Of a stretch of 64,000 nucleotides of DNA, positions 8,563-18,029 are shown piece by piece. Source of the stretch: Lentilactobacillus kisonensis DSM 19906 = JCM 15041 (GTDB lineage: Bacteria > Bacillota > Bacilli > Lactobacillales > Lactobacillaceae); NCBI RefSeq assembly GCF_001434135.1, contig NZ_AZEB01000001.1:248001-312000 (forward strand). Reading direction: 5' to 3'. The notes under the pieces were generated by a model. That model made no database searches. It had not been told where the DNA came from and saw only the letters and a program-made list of their open reading frames with translations. The position numbers were made by a program, and so were the translations under genes. How positions within the stretch are numbered: position 1 is the stretch's first letter; each line of letters starts with the position of its first letter.

Positions 8563-11220
8563 CTATTTAGCATCATACCACGTTTTCCCCCAATGACTCT
8601 CTACTTTCAAAGGAACGTTTAGGCTAATTGCGGAGTCCATTACTTTAGGAATCAGTTTCTTAACAGTTTCAAGCTCCTCATCTGGCACTTCAAAGATCAA
8701 TTCATCATGAACTTGCAGCAGCATCGTTGTCCGCATTCCCTTTAACGCCTCATCCATATTAATCATGGCAATCTTAATGATGTCAGCAGCACTACCTTGG
8801 ATCGGGGTGTTCATAGCGGTTCGTTCCGCAAATGACCTTAAATTGAAATTCCGTGAATTAATATCAGGCAAATAACGGCGCCGATGCGCAATTGTTTCAA
8901 CAAATCGATGATTTCTAGCAAACTCCACGATATCTTCAGTGTACTTTTTTACCCCTGGATACTCTTCAAAATACCGTTCAATAAATTGATGAGCTTGCTT
9001 GCGGGTAATCCCCGTATTTTTGGAAAGGCCAAAGTCACTTATTCCATACACAATCCCAAAATTAACTGCCTTTGCCTGCCGACGTAACTCAGGGGTGACC
9101 TCATCGTTGGAATTCAGACCAAAAATTCTCCGTGCAGTTGTTGCGTGAATATCTTCGCCCTCCTTGAAGGCTTCTTGCATATTCTTATCGCCAGTAATTG
9201 ATGCTAAAACGCGTAACTCAATTTGAGAATAATCAGATGAAAATATCTGCCAATTGGGATGAGAAGGCACGAAAGCCTGTCGAATCAGTCGACCTTCATC
9301 ACTTCGAACCGGAATATTCTGCAAATTAGGATCAACAGAGGATAGCCGACCAGTTTGGGTTAATGTTTGTAAGTAGCGGGTATGAACCTTAGAGTCGTCT
9401 TGATGAATGACCTTTAACAAGCCGTCAACGTATGTCGACAATAATTTGGAAATTTGCCGATAGTCCAACACATTTTGCACAATTGGGGCATCTGGAGCTA
9501 ACTTTTCCAATACATCGACTGCCGTTGAATAACCTGTCTTTGTTTTCTTTAAAATTGGTAACCGTAACTTTTCAAATAAAATAACCCCCAGCTGCTTAGG
9601 AGAGCCAATGTTAAATTCTTCGCCTGCTTGCTGATAAATAGTTTGCTTAATTTCACTAAGACGTTCAGTAAATTTACTTCCCATCTCCTCTAACGTTTCT
9701 GGATTAACTTTGATACCGCTAATCTCCATTTTGGCTAAGACAAAGGCAATCTTAATTTCAATTTCACGATAAAGTTTCGTCTGATTGTGTTTATCCAGAT
9801 CAGCAAACATGTCATTATGCAGCTGGTCAATTGCCTTAGCTTTATGCACAATATGGGTCAGAAATTCTGGGGACTCAGCGTCAATTTCACGTTTTGCACC
9901 TTTTCCATAAACTTCTTCGTCAGTCTTAATGTTCTGAAATCCATGAAGACGGGCAACCGTTCCAACGTCATTGCTATTATTAGTTGTGTTCAGCAAATAA
10001 GACACTAATAACATATCAAAATCAACGTTTTTTAGTTCAATTGATTCGCGGTATAAGCCAACGTAAGTACGCTTAGCGTCAAATACATTTTTAGCAATTG
10101 TTGAGCTAGTTAACAGTGTCATCGCATCGGGATTAGTCAACAACGAAATGTCATTGGTAGCATACCATTTATCGCCATGACCAATGGCAAAGCCTAAAAT
10201 TGGTGAAGTGTGATAATTTTCAGTTGCCATTTCGAGGTGAAACGATACTTCATCTTTAAATTCCTTCAACAACGCGACATTGTCTTTCGTAAGCACTTGA
10301 TAATTAATCTTAGCAAGCTGCTCTTGATTGTCACCATCGTCGTCAACGGCTAGCTTGGCTAAAAAGGATTTAAAATTCATTCGTTCATAAAAATCCGTTA
10401 GTTGATCAAGGTCATCACCTTCATACTTTAGATCAGCTAACGAAATTGTCACTGGGGCATCCCGATTAATTGTTGCCAACGTTCTAGCGCGTTTTGCTTG
10501 ATCTTGATCGTTAATGAGATGTTCCTTTAATTTTTTCCCAGAAACGTCATCAATGTGATCATATAAATTATCAATCGTTCCAAATTGTTGAACTAATTTG
10601 AGGGCAGTCTTGTCACCAACTTTTTCAACACCAGGATAATTATCAGAATTATCTCCTTTAAGCCCCTTGATTTCAATGATTTGGCTGGGTTTAACCCCTA
10701 ATTTCTTTTCAACGTAGTCTGGCGTATATTTTTCTAACTCCGTAACCCCTTTTTTGGATACTTGCACCGTCGTTTTAGCTGACGTTAGCTGAGTTAGATC
10801 ACGGTCACCGGTAATAATAACAACCTGATAATTACCGGCCCTTTCAGCTTGCCTAGCAAGGGTTCCAATGATATCATCTGCCTCGTAATCTGGCAATTCA
10901 TAATCCTTAATTCCCCGAGCGTTTACAAGCTGCTTAATGAATGGAAATTGTTCTGATAATTCACTTGGTGTCTTTGCACGGCCACCCTTGTAATCAGAAT
11001 ACATTTTAGTCCGAAAAGTTACCTTACCGGCATCAAATGCAACTAAAACGTCAGTTGGTTTTTCTTCCTCCAAAACCTTGTCGAGCATCCGATTAAAGCC
11101 ATAAATTGCACTGGTATGTAATCCTGATGAATTAGTAAACCTATCTAGTGACTGATATAACGCATAAAAAGCTTTGAAAGCAATGCTGTTACCATCAATT
11201 AATAATAATTTTTTTGTCAT
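8563..11220 (-). CDS. polA: DNA polymerase I, proofreading domain degenerate
   Basis: Pol I fills gaps and removes Okazaki primers. The 885 residues show a 5'-3' exonuclease (about 1-290; IDGNSIAFKAFYAL, YEADDIIGTLA), a degenerate 3'-5' exonuclease fold (about 310-480), and the polymerase with motif A DYSQIELRVLA, motif B KAVNFGIVYG and motif C VHDELIFEV. In the middle domain the exo I DxE motif is replaced (SFHLEMATE) and the later exonuclease Asp residues are not recognisable. Proofreading is presumably absent, as in other Gram-positive Pol I enzymes. The start has GAGGAG. Confidence 0.98.
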   Translation of the reverse strand: MTKKLLLIDGNSIAFKAFYALYQSLDRFTNSSGLHTSAIYGFNRMLDKVLEEEKPTDVLVAFDAGKVTFRTKMYSDYKGGRAKTPSELSEQFPFIKQLVNARGIKDYELPDYEADDIIGTLARQAERAGNYQVVIITGDRDLTQLTSAKTTVQVSKKGVTELEKYTPDYVEKKLGVKPSQIIEIKGLKGDNSDNYPGVEKVGDKTALKLVQQFGTIDNLYDHIDDVSGKKLKEHLINDQDQAKRARTLATINRDAPVTISLADLKYEGDDLDQLTDFYERMNFKSFLAKLAVDDDGDNQEQLAKINYQVLTKDNVALLKEFKDEVSFHLEMATENYHTSPILGFAIGHGDKWYATNDISLLTNPDAMTLLTSSTIAKNVFDAKRTYVGLYRESIELKNVDFDMLLVSYLLNTTNNSNDVGTVARLHGFQNIKTDEEVYGKGAKREIDAESPEFLTHIVHKAKAIDQLHNDMFADLDKHNQTKLYREIEIKIAFVLAKMEISGIKVNPETLEEMGSKFTERLSEIKQTIYQQAGEEFNIGSPKQLGVILFEKLRLPILKKTKTGYSTAVDVLEKLAPDAPIVQNVLDYRQISKLLSTYVDGLLKVIHQDDSKVHTRYLQTLTQTGRLSSVDPNLQNIPVRSDEGRLIRQAFVPSHPNWQIFSSDYSQIELRVLASITGDKNMQEAFKEGEDIHATTARRIFGLNSNDEVTPELRRQAKAVNFGIVYGISDFGLSKNTGITRKQAHQFIERYFEEYPGVKKYTEDIVEFARNHRFVETIAHRRRYLPDINSRNFNLRSFAERTAMNTPIQGSAADIIKIAMINMDEALKGMRTTMLLQVHDELIFEVPDEELETVKKLIPKVMDSAISLNVPLKVESHWGKTWYDAK

Positions 11221-11327
11221 TTAGTTCTCCTCTGATTAAAACGCTTAACACAATTTTACCACGCCGAAGCTAGTCCTTCACCGTCTCAGACAGATTTTTC
11301 CGGAAAGCATCTATAAACAGCAAAAGG

Positions 11328-11356
11328 CCTGGACCAAAACAGATGTTTTGTCCAGG
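11328..11356 (-). terminator. Terminator of the Bax-inhibitor-like gene
   Basis: CCTGGACcAAAAC pairs with GTTTTGTCCAGG around a 4-base loop. On the minus strand only a short T run follows, so termination may be incomplete. It lies between the gene at 11402 and polA. Confidence 0.6.
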
Positions 11357-11401
11357 ACCCTCAACTTTTGCCATTATTAATTAACTAATTACACCGCAAT
11401 A

Positions 11402-12124
11402 TTAACGATTATTACTATTACCGAATATTGATAATAACTGTAGGAACAGGTTCACGAAATCCAGATACAGTTGTAGTGCACCAAATACTGCTAATCCATT
11501 TAAAGAAGTTGTACTAACATCAGAATACTGATTATACATTTGCTTCATCTTTTGAGTATCATAAGCTGTCAAAATAGTAAAGATAACAACGGCAATGATC
11601 GAAAACACAAACGCAATAATACTACTTCGTAAGAAGAAATTGATCACCATGGCAACAATCAAAGCAATCAGTGCAGCTGTTGCTTGAGCACCCCACTTAT
11701 CAAGATTTCGACGAGTAACTAAACCATAAACGGTCATCGAAATAAAAATTGCGGAAGCCGAAACAAATGCTGCGGCGATGGATGCGCCAGTGTACGCCCA
11801 AGCAATTGTGGAAAAGACAAACCCACTTAGAATCGCATATAGCATCAAAACCGTAAATGCAAGCGTTGGTCGCTTGAGTGCCTGAAATGATACGATGAAT
11901 GGTAAAACAAACCACAGAATTAGAGCACCCCACATGATGCCACTGTTTGGGTTAACCGCTGTCCCAGATTGCCGAAGACTATTACTAATGAGAAATGCAG
12001 TTGCCGCCGACACCAGTACAGCGAGACTCATCCAGCCATACATCTTGGTTAGAAATGCATTTAAACCGGCCGCATTGTTAACCATTTTTCGTTCATTAGG
12101 TCGTTCATTTGGATAGTTATCCAT
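11402..12124 (-). CDS. Bax inhibitor-1/YccA family membrane protein
   Basis: The 240-residue protein has about seven hydrophobic segments, the topology of the BI-1/UPF0005 family (YbhL, YetJ). The YetJ-type proteins are pH-sensitive calcium leak channels; a similar role here is inference. The N-terminus is short and Asn-rich, then MYGWMSLAVLVSAATAFLI begins TM1. Near the C-terminus the segment LTAYDTQKMKQMY carries the conserved Asp found in this family. An AAGGAG lies upstream of the start. It appears to be its own transcript, with a terminator after it. Confidence 0.9.
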   Translation of the reverse strand: MDNYPNERPNERKMVNNAAGLNAFLTKMYGWMSLAVLVSAATAFLISNSLRQSGTAVNPNSGIMWGALILWFVLPFIVSFQALKRPTLAFTVLMLYAILSGFVFSTIAWAYTGASIAAAFVSASAIFISMTVYGLVTRRNLDKWGAQATAALIALIVAMVINFFLRSSIIAFVFSIIAVVIFTILTAYDTQKMKQMYNQYSDVSTTSLNGLAVFGALQLYLDFVNLFLQLLSIFGNSNNR

Positions 12125-12155
12125 AAAAGTCGCTCCTTTTAATTAATTCTTACTC

Positions 12156-12175
12156 TTGTTAAGTAATTTTAACAA
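12156..12175. promoter_or_regulatory. Inverted repeat upstream of the Bax-inhibitor-like gene
   Basis: TTGTTAA and TTAACAA are separated by 6 bases, about 30 bases before the start codon. It could be an operator; no regulator is known. Similar TTAACAAA-type sequences stand before prsA and the peptide-binding lipoprotein. Confidence 0.3.
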
Positions 12176-12229
12176 ACAGAAACTGACAATCAAGCAAAAA
12201 CACTCAATTATCAGCTTCATTAGAATTCC

Positions 12230-13561
12230 TTAATTAATTTTCTTGCTTAAATGACTCAGTAGATCCTCGTAAGATTTCTCGTACTTTTGAATATCACCAG
12301 CACCCATGAAAATAACAACATCATTATCATAATCTAGTAGTGGCGACATATTATCGACAGATAAAATTCGGCCACCTTTCGTGATCTTCTTAGAAAGATC
12401 TTCACTTGAAACCTTACCGTGACTTTCACGAGGAGAACTATAAATCGAAGTCAGGAAAACTTCATCAGCTAAGTTAAGGCTCTTGGCAAAATCATCCATT
12501 AATGCAATCGTCCGGCTAAAAGTATGGGGCTGAAAGACAACGGCAATCTTTTTACTTGGATACTCCTGGCGGGCAGCATCGATTGTCGCCTTAATTTCGG
12601 TTGGATGATGCGCATAATCATCAATAATCGTCATACCAGAAATTTTTCGTTCAGAGAAGCGTCTTTTGACACCCTGGAAAGTCATCAATTCTTTTTTGAT
12701 TTCATTGAGATCAACTTCCTCAAAGTAAGCAACGGCAATCACGGCAAGTGAATTAAAGATGTTATGTTCACCAAACAACGGTACTGAAAAATCACCAAGA
12801 TCCTTTCCCTTATACAAAACATGAAAACTGGATCCACTAGTTGTCCGCTTAACGTCCACCGCTTGAAAATCATCAGTGTCATTTAAACCATAATAATAGA
12901 TCGGAACACTGGCCTTCAATTGGCGAAGGCGCTTGTCGTCACCCCAAGCAAAGATCCCCTTCTTTGTTTGATTGGCAAACGTTTGAAAAGCATCCTGAAC
13001 ATCATCGATGCTCTCATAATAATCTGGATGATCAAAATCAATATTGGTCATAATTGCATAGTCAGGCTTGGTTGCAAGGAAATGACGTCGATATTCATCA
13101 GCTTCGTAAACGAAGAACCGGGCATTTGGCACGCCTTTACCTGACCCATCACCAATCAAATAATCGGTTGGCGCAATTCCAGACAAAACATGAGCCAGCA
13201 ATCCAGTTGTACTGGTCTTGCCATGCGCACCGGAAACACCGATACTTGTCTTGCCCTGGATCATTTTTCCCAAAAATTCATGGTACCGATAGACCGTTAA
13301 ACCCATCTCCCGAGCCTTTTTTATCTCTGGATGATCATCAGTGAATGAATTTCCAGCAATGACCGTTAGTCCTTCATGAATGTTTTTCTCATCAAAAGGT
13401 AAAATCTGAATACCCGCCTGTTCAAGGCCTCGTTGCGTAAACGTATACTGTTCAATATCTGAGCCCTGAACATGCTCGCCACGATCATGCAAAATTAATG
13501 CCATGGCGCTCATACCAGTTCCTTTAATTCCAACAAAATGATATACAGTGTTTGAATTCAT
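12230..13561 (-). CDS. murC: UDP-N-acetylmuramate--L-alanine ligase
   Basis: MurC adds L-Ala to UDP-MurNAc, the first peptide step of peptidoglycan synthesis in the cytosol. The 443-residue protein has an N-terminal Rossmann domain ([18 protein letters not shown]), the ATP loop [16 protein letters not shown] near residue 108, [10 protein letters not shown] near 318 and the C-terminal ligase domain. It lies 28 bases past sftA; the ytpP-ytpR-sftA-murC order matches B. subtilis. Confidence 0.98.
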   Translation of the reverse strand: MNSNTVYHFVGIKGTGMSAMALILHDRGEHVQGSDIEQYTFTQRGLEQAGIQILPFDEKNIHEGLTVIAGNSFTDDHPEIKKAREMGLTVYRYHEFLGKMIQGKTSIGVSGAHGKTSTTGLLAHVLSGIAPTDYLIGDGSGKGVPNARFFVYEADEYRRHFLATKPDYAIMTNIDFDHPDYYESIDDVQDAFQTFANQTKKGIFAWGDDKRLRQLKASVPIYYYGLNDTDDFQAVDVKRTTSGSSFHVLYKGKDLGDFSVPLFGEHNIFNSLAVIAVAYFEEVDLNEIKKELMTFQGVKRRFSERKISGMTIIDDYAHHPTEIKATIDAARQEYPSKKIAVVFQPHTFSRTIALMDDFAKSLNLADEVFLTSIYSSPRESHGKVSSEDLSKKITKGGRILSVDNMSPLLDYDNDVVIFMGAGDIQKYEKSYEDLLSHLSKKIN

Positions 13562-13589
13562 ATCTCAACCTACCCATCAATCTTAATTT

Positions 13590-15767
13590 TTAATGATTAT
13601 CAACTGACTCATCCTGTTTCGGCTCAGAAGGACGATAATAAACCTTTCGTGGCTTTGCACCTTGCTGTTCAGAAATCAGTTGCTGTTCTTGTAAATCATC
13701 AATCATACTTGCAGCTCTATTATAACCGATTGAAAATACTCGTTGCAGTTTTGATGTAGAAATTGTATCTTCATGAGCAATATATTTCATCACTTGAGGC
13801 ATCAATCTGTCATGGGAATTTTGCTTGCTGACCGTTTGCTTTAACGAATCAGGTGTAAATAAATATTTCGGCTCGCCCTGTTGACGGACAGCATCGATTA
13901 CACCTGCTAGCTCTTGGTTAGTAACAAACGCACCTTGTAATCTAACTGGCGTGTTCGCATTTCCACCAAGATAAAGCATATCCCCGCGCCCCAGCAACTT
14001 TTCCGCCCCAGCTGAGTCAAGAATCGTTCTAGAATCGACCTGACTGGAAACCATAAAGGCAATCCGAGTTGGAATATTATTTTTGATGGTCCCAGTCACA
14101 ATATCTACACTCGGTCGCTGAGTTGCCACAATCAAGTGAATGCCAGCTGCTCGTGCCTTTTGCGTAATTCGCACAATGGCATCTTCAACTTCACTTGATG
14201 CAACCATCATCAAATCAGCTAACTCATCAATAATAACCAGAATATAAGGCATCTTCAACCCATATTCTTTGGTCTGAACCGCCTTAGCGTTAAATTGCTC
14301 AATGTTCTTGACACCCGCAGCTGACAACTTCTCATAACGGTTGTCCATTTCCTCCGTCACCCATTTTAGCGCAGCTGCGGCACTCTTAGGATCGGAAATA
14401 ACTGGAGAAAGCAGGTGAGGAATTCCATCGTAAGGGGCCAGTTCAACCGCCTTAGGGTCGATCAGCAGCAATTTTAAATCTGCCGGCGTCGCCTTATATA
14501 GCAGTGATACTAACAAACTATTGATAAAGACACTCTTCCCTGAACCCGTTGCCCCCGCAATTAACCCATGAGGCATCTTTCGGATATCTGTAAATCGAGG
14601 GGTCCCAGCTAGATCAACTCCAAGTGCCGTTGTTAGCGGTGATTGAGAAGCTTTAAATTTCCCATTTGAAATAACCTCTGACAATAATACCGGTCGTGGA
14701 TGTGGATTCGGAATTTCAATCCCGATCGTTGATTTACCAGGAATTGGTGCCTCAATCCGAATATCCTTAGCGGCTAACGCTAATTTGAGATCATCATTGA
14801 GATTTGTGATTCGACTGACCTTAACCCCAAGTGCGAGCTTAACTTGGAATTGCGTAACCGTTGGCCCGTTCGTCCAGTCAACAACTTGGGCATCAACCTT
14901 AAATGCCGCAAACGTTTTATCAAGAACGTCAATCTGGTGTTCAATCCAATCATCAATTGCATCATCTTCCTGCTCTTTAGATGACGCAAGCAAAGTCAGC
15001 GCTGGAAAATGGTAACCAGGTTTATCAATTAATTGGGGTTCTGAAATTTCCTGAGAGCTTTGCTGGTTATCCGATTCTGCAGCCATTGGTGAAACCGCTA
15101 ACTTCTTTTTGACTTCGGCAGGTTCACTAAACAATGCCAACGATTTAGGATTCTGGTGCTCCTCATTAACGATTGTTGCCAGAGACTGTCCAAGACCACG
15201 CCGGCTCCCATTCGCCCGTAAACGCGTTCGTAAATGATTAGCGGTCTTTTGACCATTATTGGATTTAATTTGTTCGGGTAACGCATCTTCACCAGATGTA
15301 TCAATATCTTGATGATTATTATGATTGATCGGTTGTGCCGGCTGATTTGGTTTGTCGCTCGAAATATGTAAAGGAGGGGTTGTTTTTTGCCCCTCCAAAA
15401 TTGGTGCCTGTTCATCGGCCAAGATAATAAGGTCATCTTTACGAAGTCTAAGCTTTTTGGTGAGCTCATCGTATAAATGACGTTGTCTTCTTTGCTGACT
15501 AATGAGGTAATTATTAGCGATTTGTTTCTTCCGCGCTGCATTCTTGGAGGACTTTTTTGGTGTAAACTGCCTGATTTCCTTCAAAAATGCAGGTGCCTCA
15601 TCATCCGGCCGTGTCCGATCCGATTTTTCAATAAGCGGGCTGGAAGATGTGGGGATTTGATGCTTTGGCACAACACGCCGATTATTCTGTTCAGTTTTGC
15701 TCTTTTTAGGCAAAGAACGCCTTGTTGATTTTCGCCTAAAAAATGCTGGTCCGTCATAACTCGTCAT
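13590..15767 (-). CDS. sftA: DNA translocase, SftA-type FtsK/SpoIIIE protein
   Basis: This is an FtsK/SpoIIIE-like motor that moves DNA at division septa. The 725 residues begin with about 240 charged, low-complexity residues without membrane segments; full-length FtsK would have four. A motor follows with Walker A AGATGSGKSVFINSLL near residue 405, Walker B YILVIIDELADLMMV near 505, and a C-terminal winged-helix gamma domain (STSKLQRVFSIGYNRAAS). The soluble form and the place between murC and ytpR match SftA (YtpT) of B. subtilis rather than membrane-bound SpoIIIE. Confidence 0.93.
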   Translation of the reverse strand: MTSYDGPAFFRRKSTRRSLPKKSKTEQNNRRVVPKHQIPTSSSPLIEKSDRTRPDDEAPAFLKEIRQFTPKKSSKNAARKKQIANNYLISQQRRQRHLYDELTKKLRLRKDDLIILADEQAPILEGQKTTPPLHISSDKPNQPAQPINHNNHQDIDTSGEDALPEQIKSNNGQKTANHLRTRLRANGSRRGLGQSLATIVNEEHQNPKSLALFSEPAEVKKKLAVSPMAAESDNQQSSQEISEPQLIDKPGYHFPALTLLASSKEQEDDAIDDWIEHQIDVLDKTFAAFKVDAQVVDWTNGPTVTQFQVKLALGVKVSRITNLNDDLKLALAAKDIRIEAPIPGKSTIGIEIPNPHPRPVLLSEVISNGKFKASQSPLTTALGVDLAGTPRFTDIRKMPHGLIAGATGSGKSVFINSLLVSLLYKATPADLKLLLIDPKAVELAPYDGIPHLLSPVISDPKSAAAALKWVTEEMDNRYEKLSAAGVKNIEQFNAKAVQTKEYGLKMPYILVIIDELADLMMVASSEVEDAIVRITQKARAAGIHLIVATQRPSVDIVTGTIKNNIPTRIAFMVSSQVDSRTILDSAGAEKLLGRGDMLYLGGNANTPVRLQGAFVTNQELAGVIDAVRQQGEPKYLFTPDSLKQTVSKQNSHDRLMPQVMKYIAHEDTISTSKLQRVFSIGYNRAASMIDDLQEQQLISEQQGAKPRKVYYRPSEPKQDESVDNH

Positions 15768-15778
15768 GTCCTACCCAC

Positions 15779-16417
15779 CTAATTAAATAAGTTCTGTGCA
15801 TTATCGAAGTCAAACGGATCACCGACTTGATAATTATCAGGTAATATCAAAGCGCCAGGAACTTGAGGGGCATTTGGCAACCCCAGCTCTCTTCCTGAAC
15901 AAATCATCCCATCGCTTTCAACCCCGCGGGGTTTTCCTGGCCAAATGATTTGACCGTCTGGCATCATCGCCCCACTTTTAGCAACAACGACTTTAATATC
16001 TGCCTTCATGTTGGGGGAACCACTCACAATTTGCAATTCACGACCACCATCAACCTCAGTTTGAGTAATTTGCAAATGATTGGAACGAGGATGTTCTGCC
16101 ACGCTTTTAACATAACCAACGACAAAACGCGGTTGATCATCAAATTTAATGTCACCTGGAAAATCATGGCTAACCAAATAGTCATTTAGTTTTTTTATTT
16201 GATCATGATTAAGTAATACCCGTCCGTTACTTTCAGCAACTTCCGGAAGAATGGCACTCACGTTTAAAAAGTTGTAACCCAACGTCGTCTCGTGCTGCCG
16301 ATCATAAATTCTAGCCACGTTATCATGAATAGAAACTTGCTGATCAGCTACGTCTTGATTCATAATTACGACCATCGTGTCACCGGTACTCTTAGGGTTA
16401 TAACTTGCGATTAACAT
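15779..16417 (-). CDS. ytpR: YtpR family tRNA-binding protein
   Basis: The 212-residue protein has a DUF4479-like N-terminal half, then an OB-fold tRNA-binding domain (EMAP-II/PheRS-beta N-terminus type, about 95-205; KSVAEHPRSNHLQITQTEVDGG). It probably binds tRNA or another nucleic acid; its cellular role is not settled. GGAAGG lies upstream of the ATG, and 11 bases separate it from sftA. Confidence 0.92.
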   Translation of the reverse strand: MLIASYNPKSTGDTMVVIMNQDVADQQVSIHDNVARIYDRQHETTLGYNFLNVSAILPEVAESNGRVLLNHDQIKKLNDYLVSHDFPGDIKFDDQPRFVVGYVKSVAEHPRSNHLQITQTEVDGGRELQIVSGSPNMKADIKVVVAKSGAMMPDGQIIWPGKPRGVESDGMICSGRELGLPNAPQVPGALILPDNYQVGDPFDFDNAQNLFN

Positions 16418-16435
16418 TAATTTTTCCTTCCAAAC

Positions 16436-16762
16436 TTACTTTATTTTTAATGAGTCGATAAAATCCTCAACTTCTTTTTTAGTTTTCCGATCGCCATTTG
16501 AAAAGCGGCCGATTTCTTTACCATCTGAATAAGCAATGAAACTAGGGATTCCCATCACATTCATTTCACCTGCAAGATCAATATTTTCATCACGATCCAC
16601 CTTGAGGAATTGATATTCAGGATAATCAGCCTCAATTTGTGGCATCGCAGGCTTAATGAAACGGCAGTCAGGGCACCAATCAGCCGTGAAGAACAGCATA
16701 TATCTACCATCCTTAAGTTGTTCGGTTAATGAGTTTAAATCTGTTTTTGGCAAATCTTTCAT
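16436..16762 (-). CDS. ytpP: Thioredoxin family protein (YtpP-like)
   Basis: The 108-residue protein has a thioredoxin fold with the active site ADWCPDCRFI near residue 28 (WCPDC in place of WCGPC) and the cis-Pro segment MGIPSF near 71. It is likely a thiol-disulfide reductase, close to B. subtilis YtpP, and it heads the ytpP-ytpR-sftA-murC cluster. The ATG has AAAGGAT upstream. Confidence 0.92.
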   Translation of the reverse strand: MKDLPKTDLNSLTEQLKDGRYMLFFTADWCPDCRFIKPAMPQIEADYPEYQFLKVDRDENIDLAGEMNVMGIPSFIAYSDGKEIGRFSNGDRKTKKEVEDFIDSLKIK

Positions 16763-16890
16763 TATTAATCATCCTTTCAATGGTAATATGAACTAAAGTA
16801 TAGCGCAAAACGCGTAAAAATTCCGCCAGTTTGCTCAAATACTCATCGTATATTACAGTATAACTAATTATTGGAAAAAAGGGGTAACTT

Positions 16891-17202
16891 ATGAAAAAGC
16901 AATCTTTACTGTATAGCTTGGCATTAACTGGATTAGCTGTTGAGGCCTATCTTCAATATAATGAATCAAAAAAACGAAAGCAATTTTTACATAGAATCGT
17001 TGACCAAACTAAGCATGACTGCCTTTTAACAAATAGTCATTACATAGGTAGTTGGCGGATTCGCCCAGATACATCATCTGATCACGCCCAGTTTCACTTT
17101 GGATTCAATTATCAAGATGCAACTGGCAATCTAGAAGTTCAAGAATTCTGGGCAGATGTTACTAATGGTAAAATTATTAAAAGGCGCCTTATTCAGCCTT
17201 AA
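16891..17202 (+). CDS. Hypothetical membrane-anchored protein
   Basis: The 103-residue protein has a short hydrophobic N-terminus (LLYSLALTGLAVEAYL), a basic stretch (ESKKRKQF) and then a soluble domain rich in aromatic residues (YIGSWRIRP, HFGFNYQD, EFWADV). The C-terminal half resembles a small beta-sheet domain; I do not recognise the family. A strong AAGGGG Shine-Dalgarno lies before the ATG. It converges on trmB and overlaps its 3' end by 14 bases. It is transcribed away from ytpP. Confidence 0.75.
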   Translation: MKKQSLLYSLALTGLAVEAYLQYNESKKRKQFLHRIVDQTKHDCLLTNSHYIGSWRIRPDTSSDHAQFHFGFNYQDATGNLEVQEFWADVTNGKIIKRRLIQP

Positions 17203-17833
17203 ACTGAGCAACTAACTTATAAATTGGCCCATTAGGACTGAATTTCTGCTCGTATTCAGTTTCGATATTTGTCTCATTCTCTGGCGAATGATGTAAATCT
17301 AATGAGATATCCTCAAACGCCATCGGAAAATGGTTCATCGTCATTAGCGAATATTCAAACAACCCACGATTATCGGTTTTAAATTCAATCGTGCCATCAT
17401 CTTCAAGCACCCGTTGATAGGTTCTCAAAAATCCTGGTGACGTTAATCGTCGCTTGGCATGCCGCTTTTTAGGCCACGGGTCAGAAAAGTTTAAAAAGAT
17501 TTTCCCAATCTCGTCTTTTAAAAAGATTTCATCCAAATCGGCACCATCCGTTAAAACAAATTGTAAGTTAGGAACAGGTGCATCCATGAAAATTCTTAAG
17601 GCGGTTGCAATAACGGACTTTTGAAGTTCAACGCCAATATAATTAATTTCAGGATGGGCTTTTGCCATTTCAATAATGAAGCGCCCCTTGCCAGTCCCGA
17701 CTTCAACGTTTAAGGGCTGCTTTTTTGCAAATCGGGTCTGCCACTTTCCAAGCCAATTTTGGGGATCCGTTACGATGTATTCTTCATGGTCTCTAATATA
17801 TTTGTCTGCCCATGGTTTATTTCTAACGCGCAT
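17189..17833 (-). CDS. trmB: tRNA (guanine-N7-)-methyltransferase
   Basis: TrmB makes m7G46 in tRNA with SAM. The 214 residues begin MRVRNKPWADKYI. The SAM loop VEVGTGKGRFI is near residue 41, INYIGVELQKS near 66 and NFSDPWPKKRHAKRRL near 115. All are family signatures at normal spacing. AGGAG precedes the ATG. Confidence 0.97.
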   Translation of the reverse strand: MRVRNKPWADKYIRDHEEYIVTDPQNWLGKWQTRFAKKQPLNVEVGTGKGRFIIEMAKAHPEINYIGVELQKSVIATALRIFMDAPVPNLQFVLTDGADLDEIFLKDEIGKIFLNFSDPWPKKRHAKRRLTSPGFLRTYQRVLEDDGTIEFKTDNRGLFEYSLMTMNHFPMAFEDISLDLHHSPENETNIETEYEQKFSPNGPIYKLVAQFKAE

Positions 17834-18029
17834 AAAATTCTCCTAACTTCCAACTTGTTATCTACAGATATAAACGAGTTTAAGTACTCCGCTATTAATG
17901 GGTATTTAGCATGTAAGCGAATAAATCAGGACATGTCAGTTTTAATTCTGGTTTACTCGCTTATTTTGGCAACTAATATTTGGTTTATCATGCCAATTCT
18001 CCATACTTACTGCTCAATTTAATAATGAA

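Noticed and set aside
8884-9087. Open frames on the strand opposite to polA and other long genes
   Set aside because: They overlap well-supported genes, lack ribosome sites and have no recognisable sequence.
17834-18029. Gene between trmB and ecsB
   Set aside because: A short frame exists but has no Shine-Dalgarno and no family match; only spacer is supported.
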